Assembly (NCBI GenBank): GCA_900317215.1
Contig: ONFW01000074.1
Span: 1-21,138 of the forward strand
Source of the DNA: an uncultured Eubacteriales bacterium
GTDB lineage: Bacteria > Bacillota > Clostridia > Oscillospirales > Acutalibacteraceae
DNA length: 21,138 nt
Direction: 5' to 3'
Part shown: positions 15,688 to 21,138 of the stretch, in pieces
Numbering within the stretch: position 1 is the stretch's first letter
How the letters are laid out: every line of letters begins with the position of its first letter
Notes under the pieces: generated by a model
Databases searched by the model: none
What the model was told of the DNA's origin: nothing
What the model saw: the letters and a program-made list of their open reading frames with translations, nothing else
Program-made: the position numbers and the translations under genes

Positions 15688-16875
15688 TTAATACTTCCTT
15701 TCATAATACGGCATATTCAACTGCCTTGTTTCAAATGCACCACGCACTTGCTTTGCCTCGCCGTTTTCAGCAAGGATATAAACAGAGGGAAGCTCACGGC
15801 TGAGCAGCAGAGAGATACCCTCGGTCATACAATAAGCACCCGTTCTTTCAAAGCAGAGCGTATCACCTACCTCGATATCGGGCAGCTCAGCCTGCTTCAC
15901 TATTATATCATTCATCGTGCATAACGAACCACAGATTATCCATTGACCCACAGAGGGAGCGTTCTCCTTGCCCACAACAGACACAAATGGCTGCTTCATT
16001 GCCAGATACTGCCCGTAGTATACAAGCTGGTGCATACCTCCGTCGGTGATAGCATAGCTTTGTCCCTTGTTATGCTTGATGTCAACTATATGCGTATAAT
16101 ATGCTCCGCAGGATGCTGCTATGCTCCTGCCAAGCTCAATAACGATCCTCGGTTTGCAGCTCATCGCTTCTATCAGCTCCGAAAAGCCCTTCAACAGACT
16201 CTCCTCATCAAGCTCCTCTCCCCTGAAATATGAGACGGGAAAGCCTGTTCCGTATTCAAGCTCCTCTGCAATGAAGGAGTATTTATCATTCAGCGCTGTA
16301 AGAAGCTCATCAAGGGCTTCAAGCTCTCGCTTGTACTTCTTGAGAGAGGTCTTCTGTGTTCCTGAAAAATACTGTATGCCGATAAGCTCGATATTCTCAT
16401 GCTTTTTTCTGTCCCGTACAACAGCCTCAAGGTCGGTGATGTCCATTCCGAACTGACTGCCGTTGGTAAGTCTCGGAATAACCCTCAGGCGTCTGTTATA
16501 TTTCATCGAAAGGTCGCACAAAAGCTGATACTGTCTGACGGATTCCGCAGTGAAAATACCCTCGAAGTCGGGATCTGCAACCATTTCTTCAATTACGGCA
16601 GGGGTCTTGTACACACCGGAGATGACCATTTTTTTACTGTCTATCCCCAACTCCCTGCAGATATAGTATTCACCGGGGGAGCAGATCTCAAACCGCTCGA
16701 CATCGTTAATTATCTCGCCTGATATGAAGGTGTTGGCCTTTACAGCATAGCAAAGGGAAATATCCTTCGGTAGACTGCTGCGCAAACAGCTTATCCTATC
16801 CCTGAGCGCTTTGATATCGAAAACATAGAACGCAGAGGAATTATTTCGTATAAGCTCACTTATCGCCTTTTGCAC
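15688..16875 (-). CDS. Fold-type III PLP-dependent amino acid decarboxylase (LysA/ODC family) in a dlt-like operon
   Basis: This 395-residue enzyme has the alanine-racemase-like barrel followed by the C-terminal sheet domain of the DAP/ornithine decarboxylase family. K46 in YAVKAN is the PLP lysine. E-Y-G-T-G-F-P (207-213) is the phosphate-binding loop, and E-L-G-R-S-I (247-252) binds the cofactor. G-S-L-C-T-M-N-D (316-323) carries the catalytic Cys C319, and G-A-Y at 346-348 is the C-terminal active-site segment. The His that stacks on PLP in ornithine decarboxylase (H-x-G-S) is replaced by Y-F-S-G-T-Q (169-174). GTG 16875 has GGAGG 8 bases upstream and lies inside the end of the ligase gene (20-base overlap). 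Classical dlt operons have no decarboxylase. The substrate is unknown: it could be a free amino acid, or an aminoacyl group on the next-encoded carrier protein, as for BtrK. Confidence 0.85.
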   Translation of the reverse strand: MQKAISELIRNNSSAFYVFDIKALRDRISCLRSSLPKDISLCYAVKANTFISGEIINDVERFEICSPGEYYICRELGIDSKKMVISGVYKTPAVIEEMVADPDFEGIFTAESVRQYQLLCDLSMKYNRRLRVIPRLTNGSQFGMDITDLEAVVRDRKKHENIELIGIQYFSGTQKTSLKKYKRELEALDELLTALNDKYSFIAEELEYGTGFPVSYFRGEELDEESLLKGFSELIEAMSCKPRIVIELGRSIAASCGAYYTHIVDIKHNKGQSYAITDGGMHQLVYYGQYLAMKQPFVSVVGKENAPSVGQWIICGSLCTMNDIIVKQAELPDIEVGDTLCFERTGAYCMTEGISLLLSRELPSVYILAENGEAKQVRGAFETRQLNMPYYERKY

Positions 16876-18388
16876 CCTTTACGCCTCCGATCATCTCAAT
16901 GGTCTTTTTCCTGTCAAGCTTTCCGTTTTTGCTCAGGCATACCTGCTCTATCTGTCTCAGATAACCCGGGATCATAAAAGCGGGCATTGACTTCTTCATT
17001 ACGGAATACAGCTCATTTTTATCTATCGTGCCGACATAGTAACCCTTCAGCCTTTGCTTCGGCTCGTCAAAAACACATATGCAGCGCTCAACTCCGTCTA
17101 TTGCAGACATTGCTCTTTCAACCTCTTCAAGTTCTATCCTGTGTCCCATATACTTGATCTGATTGTCCGTTCTTCCGCAGAAGCGCAGCTCACCGTTATC
17201 GTCATACATTCCGAGGTCTCCGGTGAGATATACTCTTTCGGGGTAAGAGCTGTTGAGAGGATCCTGCACAAAGCACTCGTTTGTTTTTTCAGCCATGCCG
17301 TAATATCCGAGAGCAAGTGCCGTTCCTCTGACTACTATCATTCCTTTTATTCCCTTTTCGGTTATCCTTCGATTTTCGCTGTCAAGCAGAAAAACGTCTT
17401 CATTCGGAAAGGGTCTGCCTATAGGTATGTATTCTGAATAATCCCTGTCTTTTTCAAGAATATGATAAGTACAGTTGCAGGTGATCTCAGTGGGGCCGTA
17501 GAGGTTTACAAGCATTGCTCCGGGCAGCTTGCTTCTCCACTCGCACAGATGCTTATATGGCATGACTTCACCGCTGAACAGCACCTTATTCACCGTCTGC
17601 GGTATCTTATAGTCAAGAGCGTGGAAGGCGCTGACAAGACACAGCGCAGACACCGCCCAGATCATAGTTGTCACTCTTCTCTCACATAAAAGCTCAATAA
17701 GCTCAACCGGACGTGAGAAAAGCTGTCTCGGCACTATCACAAGGGTCGCACCCTTATACATTGCGGAATAGATATCCTTGACCGAAACGTCGAAATCAAA
17801 AGGAGCCTGATTTGCAATGATATCCTCTTCCGTTATAGAAAAGATATCTGTAAAGCAGCCGATAAAATCGATCACGCTTCTGTGTGCAACGGCAATACCC
17901 TTGGGAGTACCTGTTGAGCCGGAGGTGAAATTCAGATAGAGCGGGTCTGTATCTATCATTCTCGCCCTTATTCCGCAAAGCAGTTCTTCATCATATTCCT
18001 CACGCAGCAGCTCGTCTATCGTGAAGAGCCTTGCCTGCGGAAAAAGCTGCTCAGCTCTTTCCATGAGCTCAGGAACTGTGATTATCACTCCCGCTCCCGA
18101 AACAGACTGTATCTGCTGCAAACGCTTATCGGGAAGCTCGGTATTATACATCGAGTAAAAGCCTCCCGCATATACGATACCGAAAAAGGAGCAAAGGGCG
18201 TTTATTCCCTTTTCCATAAACACTCCAACGGGCGCTCTCATAGAAACAAGCCCTGCAAGCGCCGTTCCGATCCTTCGGCTTTTCTCGCAAAGCTGACTGT
18301 AGGAAAGAGAGCTTTCTCCCTCAATGACCGCTGTCTTTCCGGGAGTTCTCTGTGCGCTATTTTCAAGCATGGAAAGAACATTTATCAT
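16856..18388 (-). CDS. DltA-like amino acid adenylating enzyme (AMP-binding, carrier-protein ligase)
   Basis: This 510-residue ANL-superfamily adenylation enzyme activates an amino acid as the adenylate and transfers it to a carrier thiol. It has the full core set: phosphate loop L-N-F-T-S-G-S-T-G-T-P-K-G (152-164), F-D-F-D-V-S-V-K-D (197-205) with D200 to bind the alpha-amino group, N-L-Y-G-P-T-E (295-301), Y-L-T-G-D-L-G (387-393), G-R-T-D-N-Q-I-K (405-412) and catalytic K490. The fold and A4 sequence resemble DltA. However, the DltA Cys in L-F-C-G-E-V-L-P, known to matter for D-alanine selection, is Ser here (S272 in L-F-S-G-E-V-M-P). The substrate may therefore not be D-alanine. ATG 18388 has AGAGG 7 bases upstream and is the first gene after the promoter at 18428-18456. 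Its end overlaps the decarboxylase by 20 bases. Confidence 0.88.
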   Translation of the reverse strand: MINVLSMLENSAQRTPGKTAVIEGESSLSYSQLCEKSRRIGTALAGLVSMRAPVGVFMEKGINALCSFFGIVYAGGFYSMYNTELPDKRLQQIQSVSGAGVIITVPELMERAEQLFPQARLFTIDELLREEYDEELLCGIRARMIDTDPLYLNFTSGSTGTPKGIAVAHRSVIDFIGCFTDIFSITEEDIIANQAPFDFDVSVKDIYSAMYKGATLVIVPRQLFSRPVELIELLCERRVTTMIWAVSALCLVSAFHALDYKIPQTVNKVLFSGEVMPYKHLCEWRSKLPGAMLVNLYGPTEITCNCTYHILEKDRDYSEYIPIGRPFPNEDVFLLDSENRRITEKGIKGMIVVRGTALALGYYGMAEKTNECFVQDPLNSSYPERVYLTGDLGMYDDNGELRFCGRTDNQIKYMGHRIELEEVERAMSAIDGVERCICVFDEPKQRLKGYYVGTIDKNELYSVMKKSMPAFMIPGYLRQIEQVCLSKNGKLDRKKTIEMIGGVKGAKGDK

Positions 18389-18427
18389 AAATGATCCTCT
18401 CTTTCGGGAAATATGTCATTTGTTTTT

Positions 18428-18456
18428 ATTTTATTTCAATATACTAAAAAAGTCAA
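18428..18456 (-). promoter_or_regulatory. Predicted sigma-A promoter of the dlt-like operon
   Basis: On the minus strand TTGACT (18456-18451), a 17-base spacer and TAAAAT (18433-18428) each match 5 of 6 consensus bases. The leader to ATG 18388 is about 32 bases. It is divergent from the promoter at 18491-18519. Confidence 0.75.
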
Positions 18457-18490
18457 TATAAACCTATGGGAATTAATATAAGATTTTTAT

Positions 18491-18519
18491 TTGAAACCTG
18501 CGTGCAAATATAGTATAAT
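18491..18519 (+). promoter_or_regulatory. Predicted sigma-A promoter of the GNAT gene
   Basis: TTGAAA (18491-18496), a 17-base spacer and a perfect TATAAT (18514-18519) lie 31 bases before the ATG at 18550. Only 34 bases separate its -35 box from that of the divergent dlt-like operon, so a shared regulator is possible. Confidence 0.8.
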
Positions 18520-18549
18520 CAGACTGAAAACATTAACGGAGGAATGATC

Positions 18550-19032
18550 ATGAATATCAGAAAATATCAGAGCAGTGATATTCCTTCAATGACAGAGCTG
18601 TGGAATGAAGTCGTCGACGCCGGAAACGCCTTTCCCCAGGAGGAAAAGCTTTCTCTCACTGATGCCGAGAGCTTTTTTGCGGCGCAGAGCTGCTGCGGTG
18701 TTGCACAGGACAAAAACGGCACTGTACTCGGGCTTTACATTCTTCACCCGAACAATGTCGGACGCTGCGGGCATATATGCAACGCAAGCTATGCGGTCAG
18801 CTCCTCGGCACGAGGAAAACATATCGGAGAAATGCTTGTAAGGGACAGCATTGAAGCAGGAAAAGCTCTCGGGTTTTCTATTCTGCAGTTCAATGCCGTT
18901 GTCGAGAGCAACCTCGCAGCAAGATCGCTTTATGAAAAGCTGGGCTTTCATCAGCTCGGTGTTATACCGAAGGGATTCAGAATGAAGGACGGTCATTATG
19001 AGAACATCTGCCCTTACTATATAGAGCTGTAA
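18550..19032 (+). CDS. GNAT-family N-acetyltransferase
   Basis: This 160-residue single-domain acetyltransferase opens with the typical I-R-K-Y-Q-S-S-D-I-P-S-M strand and helix. It then has the acetyl-CoA pyrophosphate loop S-A-R-G-K-H-I-G-E (motif A, R/Q-x-x-G-x-G/A type) near the middle. The terminal N-L-A-A-R-S-L-Y-E-K-L-G-F is the motif B helix. The acceptor (amine, amino acid, protein or antibiotic) cannot be deduced. I chose ATG 18550 because GGAGG at 18538-18542 lies 7 bases upstream. An ATG two codons earlier is only 1 base from it. It has its own promoter and reads divergently from the dlt-like operon. The arrangement does not show that it works with that operon. Confidence 0.9.
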   Translation: MNIRKYQSSDIPSMTELWNEVVDAGNAFPQEEKLSLTDAESFFAAQSCCGVAQDKNGTVLGLYILHPNNVGRCGHICNASYAVSSSARGKHIGEMLVRDSIEAGKALGFSILQFNAVVESNLAARSLYEKLGFHQLGVIPKGFRMKDGHYENICPYYIEL

Positions 19033-19082
19033 ATTCCACACAGATTCCTATTGTATTCCTTCTCTATTCCTGATTTGCGTTA

Positions 19083-19088
19083 TATAAT
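19083..19088 (+). promoter_or_regulatory. Possible -10 box of the lipoprotein gene
   Basis: A perfect TATAAT lies 45 bases before the lipoprotein ATG. No good -35 box is seen at 16-18 bases spacing (TTCTCT at 17), so the promoter may be weak or need an activator. Confidence 0.4.
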
Positions 19089-19133
19089 ACAGACACAGAA
19101 AACAAATCAACAGACTAAAGGGAGGTCATCATT

Positions 19134-20393
19134 ATGCTTAAAAAGACTTTTACGATCATTATATCGGCTCTTCTGATCTGCTCTATGACTGCCTGCGGCT
19201 CACAAAACAGCTCTCAGAGCAGCTCATCAGCAGCAAGCACAGCCTCAGACACAGCATCGCAGTCAGCAGGAGCAAGCTCCTCGACCGAAGCCTCCGGATC
19301 CTCCGCCGTATCCGGAGAAGCCGTTTCCTATACAAGCAAGCTCGATACCACAGATTTTTTCTCCGCACGTGATCTTGAACAGACCGCAGACACCTCGGAG
19401 GCCAGAACGATCACGGCCACAGACGGACAGACCGTTACGATCTCTGAAGGCGGCGAATACATTATTTCCGGCACTGCCTCAGATTTCACGGTCAGAGTTG
19501 AGGCGGGAAAATCAGATAAGGTGCAGCTTATCCTTGACGGTCTCACCGTAACCAATGAAAGCACTCCTGTGATCTACGTTGTTTCCGCAGATAAATGCTT
19601 TATCACTACAACAGACAGCGAAAACAGTCTCACCGTAACCGGCACCTTTACCTTAGACGGCGATACCAACACCGATGCCGTTATTTTCTCAAAGGACGAC
19701 CTTGTACTCAACGGCACAGGCACTCTCAAGGTAAGCTCCTCAACAGGAAACGGCATTTCCTGCAAGAACGATCTTAAGATCACTGGCGGCACCTATGATA
19801 TCACAAGCGCTCTTGACAGTATTGAGGCAAAGGATTCTCTTTCGATATATGACGGCAGCTTTGTAATAAACTCCTCAAAGGACGGTCTGCACAGCGAGGA
19901 CAGCGATGACGACAGCAAGGGTCAGATATACATTCGCAGCGGAAGCTTCAATATTACCGCAGAAGATGATGCGATAGAAGCGATCACTGTTATACAGACA
20001 GACGGAGGAAAATTTGAGCTTAACGCCAGAGAGGGTCTTGAAGCAACCTATATCCAGATCAACGGAGGGACCTTCAATATCAACGCTTCCGACGACGGTA
20101 TCAACGGCGCTCAGAAGAGCAAAAGCCTTGGCACTCCGACAATCGAAGTAAACGGCGGCAGCATTACGATCGTAATGGCTCAGGGCGATACTGATGCAGT
20201 GGATTCAAACGGAGATATCATTGTAAACGGAGGAACATTCAACATAACCGCAACAGTATCCTCATTCGATTATGACGGCACTGCAACCTATAACGGCGGC
20301 ACAATAATCATCAACGGCACTCAGACAGATTCTATACCTCAGCCCACAATGGGCGGAGGCAGAGGCAATATGGGTGGTCCCGGAGGAAGATGA
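19134..20393 (+). CDS. Cthe_2159-like carbohydrate-binding lipoprotein
   Basis: This 419-residue exported lipoprotein has a basic start, a hydrophobic core and S-M-T-A-C with the lipid-modified Cys at C21. A Ser/Ala/Thr-rich linker (about residues 23-65) would hold it off the membrane. The rest is a run of short strands with repeated N-G-G-T/S-F-N-I and G-G-x-F/Y-x-I units and many Asp/Asn (for example D-D-G-I-N-G, D-S-N-G-D). These are the hallmarks of the right-handed beta-helix family of Clostridium thermocellum Cthe_2159, reported to bind acidic polysaccharide and calcium. The C-terminus is glycine-rich (M-G-G-G-R-G-N-M-G-G-P-G-G-R). ATG 19134 has GGAGG 8 bases upstream. It may bind pectin-like or other polyanionic glycan. 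No catalytic residues are recognised. Confidence 0.8.
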   Translation: MLKKTFTIIISALLICSMTACGSQNSSQSSSSAASTASDTASQSAGASSSTEASGSSAVSGEAVSYTSKLDTTDFFSARDLEQTADTSEARTITATDGQTVTISEGGEYIISGTASDFTVRVEAGKSDKVQLILDGLTVTNESTPVIYVVSADKCFITTTDSENSLTVTGTFTLDGDTNTDAVIFSKDDLVLNGTGTLKVSSSTGNGISCKNDLKITGGTYDITSALDSIEAKDSLSIYDGSFVINSSKDGLHSEDSDDDSKGQIYIRSGSFNITAEDDAIEAITVIQTDGGKFELNAREGLEATYIQINGGTFNINASDDGINGAQKSKSLGTPTIEVNGGSITIVMAQGDTDAVDSNGDIIVNGGTFNITATVSSFDYDGTATYNGGTIIINGTQTDSIPQPTMGGGRGNMGGPGGR

Positions 20394-20433
20394 GGGCTTT
20401 TTTTGAAAAGCTTGAATCAAACCTGCAAATACC

Positions 20434-20471
20434 GGAACGCCTTCTGCGACATTTCACGCAGGAGGCGCTCC
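20434..20471 (+). terminator. Stem-loop between lipoprotein and acylphosphatase; possible weak terminator
   Basis: GGAACGCCTTCTGCG (20434-20448) and CGCAGGAGGCGCTCC (20457-20471) pair over 15 positions with one A/C mismatch and one GU, around an 8-base loop. Only CTCCTTCATT follows, so the T-run is poor. It could attenuate transcription or protect the upstream mRNA end. Confidence 0.45.
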
Positions 20472-20490
20472 TTCATTGAAGGGTGATAGA

Positions 20491-20772
20491 ATGAAAAGCT
20501 CTGAGCTTGTCAGAAAAAGAATGATCTTTTACGGCTGGGTACAGGGGGTCGGCTTCCGCTACAGGGCGAGCCATGCGGCAGACCTGTATGGAGCAACAGG
20601 CTGGGTGAGGAATAATTATGACGGCTCAGTCACTATGGAGCTGCAAGGCACGGAGCAGCAGATAGACAGCGTTATTCTTGCTGTAGAAAGAGGTACCTAT
20701 GTACATATTGATAATATGGAATGCAGGACTATAGCAGTCATTCCCGATGAAAACAGCTTCCGTATCCGATAA
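20491..20772 (+). CDS. acyP: Acylphosphatase
   Basis: This 93-residue enzyme of the alpha/beta ferredoxin-like acylphosphatase family hydrolyses carboxyl-phosphate bonds such as acetyl phosphate or carbamoyl phosphate in the cytoplasm. The signature G-W-V-Q-G-V-G-F-R-Y-R carries the phosphate-binding loop and the catalytic Arg (in G-F-R). The second signature G-W-V-R-N-N-Y-D-G-S-V carries the catalytic Asn. ATG 20491 has AAGGGTG upstream with short spacing. An earlier in-frame TTG at 20476 adds five residues but overlaps the stem-loop edge and is less likely. It precedes the glycosylase gene by 11 bases, suggesting co-transcription. Length is normal for the family. Confidence 0.93.
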   Translation: MKSSELVRKRMIFYGWVQGVGFRYRASHAADLYGATGWVRNNYDGSVTMELQGTEQQIDSVILAVERGTYVHIDNMECRTIAVIPDENSFRIR

Positions 20773-20783
20773 GGGAGGTTTTG

Positions 20784-21138
20784 ATGATGCGTGTCGAGCA
20801 TACTATTGAGCCTGTTTTTGATAATAACTCACAACTCCTGATACTGGGCAGCTTTCCTTCTGTAAAATCTCGGGAAGCAGGCTTTTATTACGCTCACCCG
20901 AGAAACAGATTCTGGCATCTTCTTGCAGAGCTGTATGATGCCCCTCTCCCCTCCACGACTGAAGAAAAAAAGAGTTTTCTCCTCAGAAACGGGCTGGCGC
21001 TGTGGGACGTTATCAGGAGCTGCGAAATAAAGGGCTCCTCCGACAGCAGTATTACAGAAGTTGTTCCGAACGACCTTTCAGTAATACTCAAAAGCTGCAG
21101 AATAACAAATATCATTACAAACGGCAATACCGCTTTCA
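20784..21138 (+). CDS. Hypoxanthine/uracil-DNA glycosylase family protein, N-terminal part (runs off right edge)
   Basis: The frame starts with ATGATG, with GGAGG 5 bases before the first and 8 before the second (20787). It stays open to the window end, 118 codons. The visible part has L-L-I-L-G-S-F-P-S-V-K-S-R-E-A-G-F-Y-Y and H-P-R-N-R-F-W, then L-W-D-V-I and I-T-N-G-N-T-A-F. G-S-F-P-S and Y-A-H-P-R-N-R-F-W-H-L-L are the hallmarks of the family-6 uracil-DNA glycosylase superfamily, the DNA-deoxyinosine (hypoxanthine) glycosylases. These remove hypoxanthine from deaminated adenine in base-excision repair. The C-terminal catalytic helix is outside the window. Assignment to family 6, not a uracil enzyme, rests on these N-terminal motifs only. 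Confidence 0.8.
   Translation, partial: MMRVEHTIEPVFDNNSQLLILGSFPSVKSREAGFYYAHPRNRFWHLLAELYDAPLPSTTEEKKSFLLRNGLALWDVIRSCEIKGSSDSSITEVVPNDLSVILKSCRITNIITNGNTAF

Noticed and set aside
16856..18388. Calling the operon a plain D-alanyl lipoteichoic acid (dltABCD) operon
   Set aside because: The architecture is similar, but a decarboxylase is inserted and the D-alanine-selective Cys is absent, so dlt gene symbols would overstate the function.
18586..19041. Minus-strand frame of 151 codons opposite the GNAT gene
   Set aside because: The plus-strand frame has the acetyl-CoA loop, a promoter and a strong ribosome site. The antisense frame has none of these.
20396..20411. GCTTTT / AAAAGC as a terminator of the lipoprotein gene
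   Set aside because: The 6-bp AT-rich stem with 4-base loop is too weak and is not followed by a T-run.
1..21138. tRNA, rRNA, CRISPR arrays, insertion sequences and phage genes
   Set aside because: Both strands were read for cloverleaf-like segments, regular spaced repeats, transposases and integrases; none was found.

Overview
The window looks like chromosomal DNA of an anaerobic, gut-type Bacillota, probably Ruminococcus or a close relative in Oscillospirales/Clostridia. The genus is an inference from gene content: SipW-dependent-type signal peptides beside a giant Cna-B/leucine-rich-repeat surface protein, a Cthe_2159-like lipoprotein, a preQ1-I riboswitch, strong Shine-Dalgarno sites and some TTG/GTG starts. 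No RNA genes, insertion sequences, phage genes or CRISPR array were seen.

Layout. (1) 1-7302, minus strand: a three-gene cell-surface operon. Two small proteins with TasA/camelysin-type N-termini (7302-6625 and 6589-6053) precede a giant secreted protein that starts at 6037 and runs off the left edge (at least 2012 residues). It has a signal peptide, about 980 residues I cannot assign, five Cna-B domains, one further isopeptide-type domain and BspA-like leucine-rich repeats. (2) 7739-9220, minus: putP, a sodium/proline symporter with its own promoter and terminator and a TTG start. (3) 9395-12428, minus: a complete preQ1 operon, queD-queE-folE-queC-queF. It has a promoter with both consensus hexamers, a preQ1-I riboswitch and an intrinsic terminator in the leader, and a terminator after queF. 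(4) 12613-18456, minus: a dlt-like operon of adenylating enzyme, fold-III PLP decarboxylase, acyl carrier protein, MBOAT acyltransferase, SGNH/DHHW-type membrane-anchored protein and a 59-residue winged-helix protein. (5) 18491-21138, plus: a divergently transcribed GNAT acetyltransferase, a Cthe_2159-like lipoprotein, acylphosphatase, and the start of a hypoxanthine/uracil-DNA glycosylase family protein.

The most interesting system is region 4. Architecturally it is a D-alanylation (Dlt) machine: activation, carrier loading, transfer across the membrane by MBOAT, and a DltD-like partner. It also carries a PLP decarboxylase, and its adenylating enzyme has Ser where DltA has the Cys that goes with D-alanine selection. 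A free amine cannot be adenylated, so a reasonable hypothesis is that the decarboxylase acts on the amino acid after it is loaded on the carrier, as BtrK does on glutamyl-BtrI in butirosin biosynthesis. The operon would then decorate a surface polymer with an omega-amino acyl group instead of D-alanine. The biochemistry is inference; the gene set and motifs are read directly from the sequence.
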